The position numbers and the translations under genes are program-made. 23,509 bases of DNA, from the NCBI GenBank assembly GCA_965549355.1, contig CBEVGD010000017.1:1-23509 (forward strand), given 5' to 3'. Under the pieces are notes generated by a model. It saw nothing but the letters and a program-made list of their open reading frames with translations. It ran no database searches and had not been told where the DNA came from. Within the stretch, counting starts at the first letter, position 1; each line of letters starts with the position of its first letter. This DNA comes from M55B120 sp965549355. GTDB taxonomy: Bacteria > Actinomycetota > Humimicrobiia > Humimicrobiales > Humimicrobiaceae. Below, one piece after another: positions 1-7,876 of the stretch.

Positions 1-2
1 GA

Positions 3-764
3 GGCCTGCCTGAAGTTGTAGGCAAGTTTGCAAGGTTATTCATAGAGGATGAGAAAGAAGTCTTGAGTGAAGTGCGCGAAAGGCAAAAAGAGCTTGTAGA
101 GGGCTATAAGGCTGACTTTTCTAAATATTCAGGTACAGTTAATGCAAATCACATACATAATGTGTTTGAATCTATCCCGGCCCAGCTTTCCAGATCTTTT
201 GATGAAGAAGTTTCTAAATATATTTTCAAAGGCACCATCCCCAATCAGAAAGGATACAGCAGGATCTCAGGACCATTGGGCTGGCTGGCAAAAGGCAGAT
301 TATGCATAAAAAGTATGATTGCGTCAAAAGCCGAGCATCCATTAAAGAGCTATTGTAAGGAAAATAGATTTAAAGCTTATCTTTTTGACATGGGCATACT
401 TAACTGTATGCTAAATACTCCTTTCCAGGCTATACTTGCTGAAAGGCTGGGATCATACAAAGGTTTTCTGGCAGAAAATTTTGTTGCCCAGGAACTTTAT
501 TCTTATCTTAATGCAGATTTGATTGCCTGGTTTGAGGGAAGATCAGAGATAGAATTTTTGATAAGTCAAAACGAACATATTATTCCATTAGAAGTAAAAT
601 CTTCCAACCGCTCAAGAAGGTCCAGGAGCCTGGATGCATTTGTAAGCAGATATAACCCTAAAAGAGCCTATAAATTAAGCGGCCAAAATTTTGGAAAGCA
701 AGAAAAAAGAGGCATTATTACTTTACCTATTTATTTTTGCGGTAAAATAGTCAAAAATAATTAA
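3..764 (+). CDS. AAA+ ATPase with C-terminal DUF4143, 3' part only
   Basis: The reading frame is open from base 3, so the gene runs off the left edge and only about 253 C-terminal residues are present. A TTG at 63 could be read as a start, but the frame upstream of it encodes GLPEVVGKF, which matches the TGGMPEVVAAF segment of the complete paralog at 14889-16205, so 63 is internal. What remains is the post-ATPase helical region and the DUF4143 domain. Near the end, SEIEFLIS followed by IIPLEVKSS resembles the D...ExK arrangement of PD-(D/E)XK-like folds, but the usual Asp (EVDF in the paralog) is Glu here. Members of this family are ATPases of poorly defined role, often found in accessory regions. 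The Walker motifs lie outside the window. Family assignment is confident; function is unknown. Confidence 0.85.
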   Translation, partial: GLPEVVGKFARLFIEDEKEVLSEVRERQKELVEGYKADFSKYSGTVNANHIHNVFESIPAQLSRSFDEEVSKYIFKGTIPNQKGYSRISGPLGWLAKGRLCIKSMIASKAEHPLKSYCKENRFKAYLFDMGILNCMLNTPFQAILAERLGSYKGFLAENFVAQELYSYLNADLIAWFEGRSEIEFLISQNEHIIPLEVKSSNRSRRSRSLDAFVSRYNPKRAYKLSGQNFGKQEKRGIITLPIYFCGKIVKNN

Positions 765-791
765 TAATGGCGGAAATTAGAAGCAGAATCC

Positions 792-816
792 ACAGAATTG
801 TTTAATTTTATTCTGT
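792..816. terminator. Possible bidirectional terminator between convergent genes
   Basis: A perfect 7-bp inverted repeat (ACAGAAT at 792-798 and ATTCTGT at 810-816) has an 11-nt AT-rich loop and is followed by a short T-rich stretch. It lies between the stops of the ATPase fragment and the alcohol dehydrogenase, where both transcripts must end. The stem is AT-rich and weak, so this is only a candidate. Confidence 0.35.
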
Positions 817-822
817 TTATAG

Positions 823-2118
823 TCACAGGTGTTTAGGAAATACCTGATCCGGGATATTTTCAACGGTATCCAGATTTCCTGAAGCAGCAGACTCAAGAAC
901 TTTTCCCATAAAGCGGTCGATCATATCAGCTGTCATGGGCACAGGCATATTTTGGAGCTTTGATGAAAGCGCAGGGTCCTTTGCGGCTTTCAGGACTTTA
1001 TCAATATGGTTTCTACTGAATCCTTCTATCTCGCCGAGAGTGGTCGGAAATCCAATACTTTCGGCAAATGATATCATTGCTTTTGCAGCATATATTCCAA
1101 GGGCTCTTCCAGAAAGTCTTTCAAAGCTATTTTCTACATATCCATATTTTGAAAATACAGAGCAGATAAGCTTTAGCGACCTTTCTATTGCCGGAGCAAA
1201 AAAAACTGCATAATATGGATTCATGATCGCACAGGCCCTGCCATGGCTCAATATGTCTACGAGAGAAAAACTTGCAAGATGGCCTCCATTGGTCCCTCCG
1301 ATCATAATCGCATAACCTCCAAGGTCCGTACCGAGGCAAAGGCCGTCCCGTGCCCTGTGATCATCCGGAGCTGCTATGGCGCCGGGCAAATATTTGATTA
1401 TAAGGTCCATTCCGGTTGCTGCGATGTCAAAAGCAAGGCCGAAGCCGGATCTCCCTTCAGTGCTGTAGAGGACCTCGACCAGGTGGAAGAGTCCGTCAAG
1501 AGCTCCGTCTGCAATTATACTGGAGGGAGTATTATAGGTCATACTGTAATCAAAAAAGGGAAAAGCCGGGATGATAGCATCGTCGATTATGAGTTTTTTC
1601 TGTGTCGTCTTCATATCGGTAATATTGGAATATCTTGTAAGGTGGGCGCCGGAACCTGCAAGGGTCTGCGAAGCGATATGAGGTATTAATTTTTTCCCCT
1701 GCCTCTCAAGCGCTTTTGACACCTTTTCTGTTCCGATATAATCATCTAAGCAGCCTCCGAGGGAAGCAAGGACTATGGAGCCCTTTACAGCATCTATGGT
1801 GCTCCCGCCGCCGAAGCTTATGATGAGCCCGGGATCATTATTTAAAATGTCTTTCCTGATCCTCTCCACATCCTCGCGCGGAGAATTCGGTCTTGCTCCT
1901 TTAAAAACGCCGACAAGGTCCGCTCCCTGCTCTTTAAGGCTTTTTTCTATTTCTTTTACATGATCATCGCTTCTGGGGAAAGTGCCCCTGAAAAGAAGGG
2001 TTCTTTTACCTGCAGGAGAAGCTACTTCTCCGATTTTATCCAGAACACCCGGCCCGAAAGTATAGGTACCGCCTTTAAATCTATCCAGGAGCTTCTCAGC
2101 CTCCGCAAATGTTGACAT
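823..2118 (-). CDS. Iron-containing alcohol dehydrogenase
   Basis: Cytoplasmic NAD(P)-dependent dehydrogenase of the iron-containing (type III) family, 431 residues; these interconvert alcohols and aldehydes or ketones. The N-terminal nucleotide-binding domain carries GGGSTID near residues 103-109, and TLAGSGAHLTRYSNITD (about 152-168) matches the conserved TxxGTGSExTxxxxITD block. Likely metal ligands are Asp208 and His212 (DGLFHLVE), His280 (GGHLASF) and His292 (LSHG). The last two are slightly closer together than in FucO-type enzymes, so the alignment there is approximate. The ATG at 2118 has AAGG about nine bases upstream. It lies 77 bases downstream of nadE on the same strand and may share its transcript. 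Substrate cannot be told from sequence. Confidence 0.9.
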   Translation of the reverse strand: MSTFAEAEKLLDRFKGGTYTFGPGVLDKIGEVASPAGKRTLLFRGTFPRSDDHVKEIEKSLKEQGADLVGVFKGARPNSPREDVERIRKDILNNDPGLIISFGGGSTIDAVKGSIVLASLGGCLDDYIGTEKVSKALERQGKKLIPHIASQTLAGSGAHLTRYSNITDMKTTQKKLIIDDAIIPAFPFFDYSMTYNTPSSIIADGALDGLFHLVEVLYSTEGRSGFGLAFDIAATGMDLIIKYLPGAIAAPDDHRARDGLCLGTDLGGYAIMIGGTNGGHLASFSLVDILSHGRACAIMNPYYAVFFAPAIERSLKLICSVFSKYGYVENSFERLSGRALGIYAAKAMISFAESIGFPTTLGEIEGFSRNHIDKVLKAAKDPALSSKLQNMPVPMTADMIDRFMGKVLESAASGNLDTVENIPDQVFPKHL

Positions 2119-2195
2119 TTCTTGACCTTTCTTAGCATAGTTAATAAACCAAAATAAATATTTAATGCCCCGGCCGCCAATAGGCAGCTTTAGAT

Positions 2196-3956
2196 CTATG
2201 CCCTGAACCTGTTTGTTATGGGGTATCTTCTGTCCTTGCCGAATGCTCTTGCGGTTATCTTTACTCCCGGAGAGCCCTGCCGTCTCTTATATTCGCTATT
2301 GTCTACCATATTAAGGACATCTATTACAATTGCAGGATCAAACCCCATCTCAATTATGGCCCCGCGCCCCAGATCGTCTTCAATATATGCCTTAAGGATA
2401 TGGTCGAGCACATCATAGGGAGGGAGCCTGTCCTGGTCCTTCTGGTCGGGCCTTAGCTCTGCTGAAGGAGCCCTGGTAAGAATATTTTCCGGAATTATAT
2501 TTTCATATTTTTTATTTATAAACCTGCATATGGAATACACTATTGTCTTGTATACGTCTTTTATGGGAGAGAAACCCCCGACCATATCCCCGTACAGGGT
2601 ACAATATCCTACGCTTATCTCACTTTTATTCCCTGTAGAAAGGACCAGCCATCCATGTTCATTTGAAAATGCCATTATTATGTTGCCCCGTGTTCTTGCC
2701 TGGATATTTTCCTTTGTAACATTTATTTCATCCTCTGCAAAAACACTTTTAAGGTTTTTCAGGTAGGTCCTGTAAATGCCGGCAATGGGCATTACAATAT
2801 ATTCCACCCCGAGATTATTTGCCAGAGCCTCTGAATCTTCCCTGCTCTCACTGGAGGAAAAATCTGAAGGCATAAAAACAGTTATTACATTTTCCTTCCC
2901 AATGGCCAGAGCAGCGATCACGGCAGTGATTGCCGAGTCTATCCCCCCGCTCAGGGCGATCACGACTTTTTTGAATCCGTTTTTCCTTATATAATCTCCG
3001 GTTCCCAGGATCAATGCCTGGAGTATTTCTTCTTCGGGACAGGAGATAATAGTGCTGTAATCTAAGAGCCCGCTATTCTTTCCCATATTTTTAATCAGAG
3101 ACATATTTCTTTTCTTTTTACCTGTACTTAGCTCTACTATCTGAACCGGAGCATAATCCCGGCCCATCATGTTTTTCTGATTTTTAAATCCGGCCCCTCT
3201 TGCCCTTGCTGCCGCGGCGCTTCCGGGATCAATATCATAAATAAGGCTATCCTCTATAAAAGGCAGGCATCTCGCAATGATCTCTCCTCTTTCATTTACC
3301 AGAAGGCTATTCCCGTCAAAAACAAGTTCATCCTGGCCCCCGGCCATATTCACATAGGCTATATTGACCATATTAGCTGATGCCCTGGCGGAGATCATTT
3401 TCTCCCTGGATTCGATTTTTTCTGTATGATAGGGAGATGCGGAAATATTTATTATGAGTTCGGCCCCGCCTGCTATTGCCTGAGCCTTTGCGGGGCCGGA
3501 AGCATAAAAAATATCCTCGCATATATTCAGGCCCACGAGGTGTCCGTTTATTCTGTATATATAATTGATATCGCCCCTGTTGAAATACCGCTCTTCATCA
3601 AATACCGAATAATTGGGAAGATGCTGCTTATTATATATGGAGCTTATTTTCTTTCCGCACAGCACTGCTGCAGAATTATATATGGACCCATTGCTGCTGT
3701 GCGCAAAACCCACTACGGCTGCAATGCCCGATACCTCTTCCTTTATTTTCTCAATATAGCTGATGTTTTCCTTTATAAAAGCTTTCTTCAGGAGCAGGTC
3801 CTCAGGAGGGTATCCGGTGAGGGCAAGTTCGGGGAATACGGCCAGGTCGGCATTATTTTCTTTTGCTTTCTCTATGTGAGATAAGATGAGTCTGTAATTT
3901 CCCTTTATATCCCCTACGGTGGGATTTATTTGAGCCAGGTATAATCTAAGCCCCAT
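2196..3956 (-). CDS. nadE: Glutamine-dependent NAD+ synthetase
   Basis: Catalyses the last step of NAD+ synthesis: ATP-dependent amidation of nicotinic acid adenine dinucleotide, with ammonia taken from glutamine. The 586 residues fit the two-domain form. The N-terminal nitrilase-type glutaminase shows the Glu-Lys-Cys set at Glu43 (FPELALTGYPPEDL), Lys110 (YNKQHLPNY) and Cys146 (GLNICEDIF). The C-terminal synthetase domain has the PP-loop SGGIDSA at residues 336-342, followed by STGNKSEISVGYCTLYGD-type sequence. The ATG at 3956 sits behind a strong GGAGG (complement of 3961-3965). A near-consensus promoter at 4050-4078 drives it, leaving a leader of about 85 nt. Alcohol dehydrogenase follows on the same strand. 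The assignment is secure. Confidence 0.96.
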   Translation of the reverse strand: MGLRLYLAQINPTVGDIKGNYRLILSHIEKAKENNADLAVFPELALTGYPPEDLLLKKAFIKENISYIEKIKEEVSGIAAVVGFAHSSNGSIYNSAAVLCGKKISSIYNKQHLPNYSVFDEERYFNRGDINYIYRINGHLVGLNICEDIFYASGPAKAQAIAGGAELIINISASPYHTEKIESREKMISARASANMVNIAYVNMAGGQDELVFDGNSLLVNERGEIIARCLPFIEDSLIYDIDPGSAAAARARGAGFKNQKNMMGRDYAPVQIVELSTGKKKRNMSLIKNMGKNSGLLDYSTIISCPEEEILQALILGTGDYIRKNGFKKVVIALSGGIDSAITAVIAALAIGKENVITVFMPSDFSSSESREDSEALANNLGVEYIVMPIAGIYRTYLKNLKSVFAEDEINVTKENIQARTRGNIIMAFSNEHGWLVLSTGNKSEISVGYCTLYGDMVGGFSPIKDVYKTIVYSICRFINKKYENIIPENILTRAPSAELRPDQKDQDRLPPYDVLDHILKAYIEDDLGRGAIIEMGFDPAIVIDVLNMVDNSEYKRRQGSPGVKITARAFGKDRRYPITNRFRA

Positions 3957-4049
3957 AGCGCCTCCTTATCAAGATCCCGGTTCCCGGATGAGCCGGCAAT
4001 ATTTTTTCTATTTCCTTCACGGGCCCATTTAGGAACCGATGATATTTTT

Positions 4050-4078
4050 TTTATACAGATAATTATATATATTGTCAA
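4050..4078 (-). promoter_or_regulatory. Sigma-70-type promoter of nadE
   Basis: On the minus strand a perfect -35 TTGACA (complement of 4073-4078), a 17-bp spacer and a -10 TATAAA (complement of 4050-4055) with TG directly before it. Transcription would start near 4043. The resulting leader (about 3957-4043) contains CGGTTCC (complement of 4032-4038) that can pair with GGAACCG (complement of 3978-3984). The rest of the 3957-4227 intergenic region is AT-rich with no gene; an isolated TATAAT at 4169-4174 could serve the plus-strand gene, but no convincing -35 was found. Confidence 0.75.
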
Positions 4079-4227
4079 ATGAATTTGGGTTCGGGCGGCC
4101 TATTTTGTATTAAAGTCTTTGAATGTGGACAGAAGAAAAAAATAGTAGAATAAAATCAATGTTTTAAATATAATGTATAGAAATCCTTAAACGGAGTGTA
4201 GTTTAAAAATTTTTATAGAATTATATT

Positions 4228-4854
4228 ATGAAGAGCCAGTATATAAAAACAGATAATCTGAGCCAGTCGGATAAATGGGCAAAGATAATATCTTTTATGT
4301 TTGACGGTTCTTTTATTTCGATACCCGTATTTATCATTATCTGCATGATTGTTGTTGAGGACAAGATGGCTGCCCTGAGCTGGGCGCTTCTATGCATTCT
4401 TTTCGGTATGATGATACCGTTTCTATATGTCTTTTTTCTTTACAGGAAAAATAAGATATATGACATTCATATACCTGAAAAAAACAATAGGATGAAACCA
4501 TTGCTTTTTACCCTTTTAAGCTATATTACAGGATTAATAGTCCTGTATCTTCTTGATGCACCCCCATTCTTAAAGGTTATTTTTATCCTGACCATAATTT
4601 CAGCTTCCATATATACAGTAATAACCTATTACTGGAAAATAAGCATGCATGCCAGCTATATTACTTTCATAGTCATAACATTTAATATCCTTCTGGGTCC
4701 ATGGATGCTTCTGCTGCTTCCCCTCATACCAATAGTCGGGTGGGCAAGAGTAAGAGCGAAAAGGCATACAAAACCTCAGGTATTAACAGGTGCGGGACTC
4801 GCTTCCGTAATATGCGTCCTGGTATATAACTTCTATGGGTTCATAGGTTTATAA
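4228..4854 (+). CDS. PAP2-superfamily-like integral membrane protein
   Basis: A 208-residue protein with about five or six hydrophobic segments and little soluble sequence. IPEKNNRMKP (82-91), KISMHASYITF (137-147) and GWARVRAKRHTKPQVLTGA (171-189) follow in order the three short blocks of PAP2 phosphatases (KxxxxxxRP, PSGH, SRxxxxxHxxxD). Candidate catalytic residues are His141, an Arg at 174 or 176, and His180. The canonical PSGH is KISMH and the final Asp is not obvious, so activity on lipid phosphates is inference. No Shine-Dalgarno sequence lies at the usual distance; an ACGGAG near 4190 is too far away. It converges on the DUF2085 gene, ending 22 bases from it. Confident as a real membrane protein, moderate as PAP2-like. 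Confidence 0.65.
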   Translation: MKSQYIKTDNLSQSDKWAKIISFMFDGSFISIPVFIIICMIVVEDKMAALSWALLCILFGMMIPFLYVFFLYRKNKIYDIHIPEKNNRMKPLLFTLLSYITGLIVLYLLDAPPFLKVIFILTIISASIYTVITYYWKISMHASYITFIVITFNILLGPWMLLLLPLIPIVGWARVRAKRHTKPQVLTGAGLASVICVLVYNFYGFIGL

Positions 4855-4876
4855 GCCTTTCCGGACGGTGACAGGA

Positions 4877-5560
4877 TCAGGCCGCAAGACGAGCCATTAG
4901 CCGGTGCATCTTATATGCAATAAATATTTCCACAATTGTAAGGATAAGTGCAAGCGCTGCCGGCAGTATAAGGTGTCTGCTAAAAAGTTTTTCAGCCTGC
5001 CCGGTAAAGGGCGGGATCAAAAACATCATCACCAGGCTAACAAAAAAGAAGGTAAAGATGACTGAGATCCCTGAAAGGTAATAATAGAAATTCCCCAAAA
5101 AATCGAACCTGAACAGGGTAAGGACAATAAATACTATCAGGATTGTGATAAAGACAATAAAAGACGCCGGTCTTTTAAAGATCCGTTCTTTAATAGATTC
5201 TCTGTAATACTGAAAGTTAAATATAGGGTAAAGCACAACCATAATTGCTACCCCGCATAAAAATCCGGTCGAAAACCTTATAATATTATTGGTCGCATAT
5301 AGTCCGGAATATGAAGCAAGGCCGTCGATTATTGTAGACAGGAAGAATATTGATAGAATTATAAGGACATATAGGGGAGGCAGGTCGTTTTGCTTCCTTC
5401 TAAACATAATAAAGAGTATTACTGCAGCAGCCATAAACCCGATATATATCCCGGCACATCTCGAACAAACGGGAGTCACGATATCTCCAAAGGCAAGGCT
5501 TCTTGAATCAAGCTGATGGCAAACAGAAAAGCCCACGAGATCCATTAGTATTTTAAACAA
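4877..5560 (-). CDS. DUF2085 family membrane protein (copy 1)
   Basis: A 227-residue membrane protein of the DUF2085 family. The N-terminal signature is visible: FSVCHQLDSRSLAFGD followed by TPVCSRCAGIYIGF, that is CHQ...R and CxRCxGIY, which could bind metal or form disulfides at the membrane surface. Five or six hydrophobic helices follow. The frame opens with a TTG at 5560 preceded by AAAGG about ten bases upstream; an ATG at 5545 has no ribosome binding site, so TTG is preferred. A paralog with the same signature lies at 7026-7700, beyond the PHP and DUF4190 genes. The family has no established function. It sits 23 bases after a small ORF on the same strand and may be co-transcribed with it. 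Confidence 0.85.
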   Translation of the reverse strand: MFKILMDLVGFSVCHQLDSRSLAFGDIVTPVCSRCAGIYIGFMAAAVILFIMFRRKQNDLPPLYVLIILSIFFLSTIIDGLASYSGLYATNNIIRFSTGFLCGVAIMVVLYPIFNFQYYRESIKERIFKRPASFIVFITILIVFIVLTLFRFDFLGNFYYYLSGISVIFTFFFVSLVMMFLIPPFTGQAEKLFSRHLILPAALALILTIVEIFIAYKMHRLMARLAA

Positions 5561-5583
5561 TTTATTTAATACCTTTCTATATT

Positions 5584-5784
5584 TTATCTTTGAAGTTTAT
5601 TAAAAACCCTGTTTCTTTCTGCAATAAGTATCCTTGTATTCTTTATCTCATGAGCACAATCAGGGATAAATTCTTCGTGAAGGCTATCTCTCACATTTGA
5701 GCACCGGCTAATTTTACTTAATAGTATTGTATCAGCAATCAGGATTTTTTTTATATTTAAAACGCCAAAAATCTTAAAAAACAC
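5584..5784 (-). CDS. Small unknown ORF, 66 residues
   Basis: Not recognised. The frame starts with GTG at 5784, preceded by a good AGAGGG three bases away (complement of 5788-5793), which argues it is translated. The product is soluble, mixed in charge (NTRILIAERNRVFNKLQR at the end) and has two Cys residues (CSNVRDS and PDCAHE). It lies just upstream of DUF2085 copy 1 on the same strand with a 23-base gap, so the pair could form an operon. The opposite strand in this stretch carries no gene. A chance ORF remains possible at this length. Confidence 0.4.
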   Translation of the reverse strand: MFFKIFGVLNIKKILIADTILLSKISRCSNVRDSLHEEFIPDCAHEIKNTRILIAERNRVFNKLQR

Positions 5785-5925
5785 TGGCCCTCTTTAAAAA
5801 ACAAAGAAAATTATAGCCTTATATAATCAATATTGATAGAATTAGCATATAATTTTAAGCGAGCTTTATAAGCATCATTGATAACTTGCCTGGAATGTTA
5901 ACAGGACCGGATCCGGAGATTATTT

Positions 5926-6588
5926 ATGACCCATGATTTTCATACCCATACCTGTTTTTCTGATGGAGCCAGTATCCCGATCGAGATGATAAGGTTTGCT
6001 TATGCTTATGGATATAAATGTATCGGCATATCAGATCATGCGAGCTATTCAAATCTTGAGCAATTGATAGGACCTATTAAAAGGGATTGTGAACTGGCGG
6101 AAAAGTACTGGGATATCATAGCGGTCCCGGGAGTCGAGCTTACCAATGTCCCTGCCGTCAGCATTGACAGTATGGCAAAGAGGGCCAAAGAAGCAGGCGC
6201 CAGGATGGTATTGGTCCACGGCGAGACCATAGTGGAGGAAGTCGAGAAGGGCACCAATATGGCCGCAGTAAGCTCCAGGTACGTAGATCTTCTGGCCCAT
6301 CCGGGCCTTATCACTCCCCGGGAAGCAAGGCTTGCCGCAGATAATGATGTCTATATAGAGATAACATCAAGAATAGGGCACAGTCTGAGTAATGGCAGAG
6401 TAGTAAAGATAGGCAGAAGTGCGGGAGTTAAATTTTTGATAAATAGTGATTCACACAGCCATGAAGACCTTTACAGGGGTGACTTTCAGAAGAAAGTCGC
6501 AATGGGAAGCGGGCTGAGTGAAGAGGAATATGATATTATAATAAATAGCAATCAGAAAGAATTCTTAAAAAAAATTGGATACAAATAG
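5926..6588 (+). CDS. PHP-domain metal-dependent phosphoesterase
   Basis: A 220-residue PHP-fold hydrolase, of the group often named histidinol phosphate phosphatase domain protein. The metal-binding set is complete by eye: DFHTHTCFSDG (His6, His8, Asp13), GISDHAS (Asp37, His38), Glu71 in VPGVEL, His98 in LVHGE, His125 in LLAHPG, and Asp175 and His177 in INSDSHSH. Such enzymes use two or three divalent metals to hydrolyse phosphoesters. No histidine biosynthesis genes are nearby, so histidinol phosphate as substrate is not supported. It stands alone, divergent from the small ORF/DUF2085 pair across a 141-base AT-rich gap. The ATG is preceded by a GGAG about eight bases upstream. Confidence 0.88.
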   Translation: MTHDFHTHTCFSDGASIPIEMIRFAYAYGYKCIGISDHASYSNLEQLIGPIKRDCELAEKYWDIIAVPGVELTNVPAVSIDSMAKRAKEAGARMVLVHGETIVEEVEKGTNMAAVSSRYVDLLAHPGLITPREARLAADNDVYIEITSRIGHSLSNGRVVKIGRSAGVKFLINSDSHSHEDLYRGDFQKKVAMGSGLSEEEYDIIINSNQKEFLKKIGYK

Positions 6589-6662
6589 ATTCTGGTTTAT
6601 AATTAATCCAGCTTTAATGTATTTATTAAGATGAATAACAAACAGAGTTCATGGAGGTATCA

Positions 6663-7013
6663 ATGAACGACAAGGTTGAAGAAGTAAAAGCTGAAGTAGT
6701 CGGCTCGGAGGACCGTCCCGGCCCAATGGCAATAGTTGCACTTATCTGCGGTATTTTAAGTGTGCTGTGCCACTGCGTTCCTGTTGCCGGAATGTTTTTA
6801 GGCTTCATACTGAGCGTAGCGGCAATAGTGCTCGGCATTATTGAGAACAAGAAGATCGGAAGAGGAGAAAGTAATGCGAAAGGCAAAGGGATGGCAACCG
6901 CGGGTATAATACTTGGCGCAGTTGGAATATTATTTGGTGTTATCTGGGCAGTTCTACTGGCAGTGGGAACCTTTGCCGGAATGTTTGGCGAGATGTTCAA
7001 CTCTTATTATTAG
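6663..7013 (+). CDS. DUF4190 domain membrane protein
   Basis: A 116-residue protein with an acidic, soluble N-terminus and two hydrophobic hairpin regions rich in Gly and Ala (GPMAIVALICGILSVL, and MATAGIILGAVGILFGV), the pattern of DUF4190. The linker IIENKKIGRGESNAKGKG is typical. An in-frame ATG exists at 6651, but the GGAGGT at 6653-6658 lies inside that extension and is spaced four bases from the ATG at 6663, so 6663 is the likely start. DUF2085 copy 2 follows after 12 bases and is probably in the same operon. No function is established for the family. Confidence 0.85.
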   Translation: MNDKVEEVKAEVVGSEDRPGPMAIVALICGILSVLCHCVPVAGMFLGFILSVAAIVLGIIENKKIGRGESNAKGKGMATAGIILGAVGILFGVIWAVLLAVGTFAGMFGEMFNSYY

Positions 7014-7025
7014 AATCCTCAGAAT

Positions 7026-7700
7026 TTGGGAACAATACTGGAAATACTCAGTTTTTTTGGCGGAGGGCTCTGCCATCAAAACATTGAGAGAACATTTAGT
7101 ATAGATGCTTTTAATATGCCTGTGTGCTCAAGGTGCACAGGCATATATTCAGGCATTTTTTTATCTCTTCTTGTGATCGTTCTGCTGGAAAGAAAGATCA
7201 AAGGGGAATTCCCATCGCTTAAAATCGTATTGGCTGCAGTAGGTGTTTTCCTTCTTATGGGCGCCGATGTAGTGCTTTCCGTGCTCGGCCTGATAGAGTC
7301 CGGCAATACCATAAGGCTGGCCACGGGCCTTCTAACCGGATGGTTTATGGCCCTTCTTCTATTTCCGCTTGCAAATAATGTTATGTTCGGAAAGTTCATA
7401 AAAAGAAATTATCTGGATAGCAGAAAGAAATTCCTTATATGGATCCTGTCCGGAATAGCAGCTATTATAATATTTATTTTTACCTATAAATACATTTTTA
7501 TCCTATGGAGCGTGATCTCCATACTGGGGCTGATAACTTTCACCGCTCTCATACTTTTTATACTTTTCTTTTCATTGAACAGGAGACTCCTCGGTTCCAT
7601 AGGCTCTGCAAAAAAATATATCATAGCAATAATCATGGGGCTTATTTCAGCTGCGGCCCTTCTCTCCGTGTTTTCCTATTTAAAAAGATTTCTGATCTGA
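7026..7700 (+). CDS. DUF2085 family membrane protein (copy 2)
   Basis: A 224-residue membrane protein with the DUF2085 signature GLCHQNIERTFSID and MPVCSRCTGIYSGIF, aligning with the gene at 4877-5560 across its length. As in that copy, the two Cys-containing blocks precede several transmembrane helices, and the C-terminus is short and cytosolic or external. The TTG start at 7026 has no clear Shine-Dalgarno sequence; with the DUF4190 stop only 12 bases away, translation is probably coupled. An 11-bp perfect inverted repeat overlaps the codons of the second Cys block. The two copies are diverged and in opposite orientation, so this is an old duplication or separate acquisition, not a recent tandem copy. 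Confidence 0.85.
   Translation: MGTILEILSFFGGGLCHQNIERTFSIDAFNMPVCSRCTGIYSGIFLSLLVIVLLERKIKGEFPSLKIVLAAVGVFLLMGADVVLSVLGLIESGNTIRLATGLLTGWFMALLLFPLANNVMFGKFIKRNYLDSRKKFLIWILSGIAAIIIFIFTYKYIFILWSVISILGLITFTALILFILFFSLNRRLLGSIGSAKKYIIAIIMGLISAAALLSVFSYLKRFLI
7114..7146 (+). repeat. 11-bp inverted repeat inside DUF2085 coding sequence
   Basis: Perfect arms ATATGCCTGTG (7114-7124) and CACAGGCATAT (7136-7146) with an 11-nt loop, covering the codons around the CSRC motif about 90-120 bases after the start. As mRNA this would form a stable hairpin. It may be regulatory or a by-product of codon constraint. Confidence 0.5.
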
Positions 7701-7736
7701 AATAAAAATAATAAATATTTTGCGGATTTTTTTCTA

Positions 7737-7765
7737 ATGGGTATACTTGAAAATGATATACCCAT
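7737..7765. repeat. 9-bp inverted repeat in intergenic region
   Basis: Perfect arms ATGGGTATA (7737-7745) and TATACCCAT (7757-7765) with an 11-nt loop, 36 bases after the DUF2085 stop and 110 bases before the PH-domain gene. There is no T tract on the plus strand, although TTTTTTT stands just before the left arm, which would suit termination on neither strand. An operator for a dimeric regulator of the PH-domain gene is equally possible. Confidence 0.4.
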
Positions 7766-7876
7766 AAATAATATTAAGCAGGCAGGGGAGCAAGTAGTAT
7801 TAGAAATCGGCAGTGATGTGTATTGTAGTGTTGAATATAATAGGGTTTTTTTGATAATAAAAACATTGGAGGGATA

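Noticed and set aside
63..65. TTG at 63 as the start of the left-edge ATPase gene
   Set aside because: The frame is open upstream to base 3 and the upstream residues match the paralog, so the gene is truncated by the window, not short.
1243..1689. Open frame of 148 codons on the plus strand inside the alcohol dehydrogenase gene
   Set aside because: It is antisense to a gene with clear family motifs, and its product resembles nothing and is compositionally odd.
3426..3884. Open frame of 152 codons antisense to nadE
   Set aside because: The nadE glutaminase motifs on the other strand are unmistakable; no ribosome binding site or family match for the antisense frame.
5826..5837. 12-bp palindrome ATCAATATTGAT in the gap between the small ORF and the PHP gene
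   Set aside because: Perfect palindromes of this length are expected several times by chance in an AT-rich window of this size, and no promoter aligns with it.
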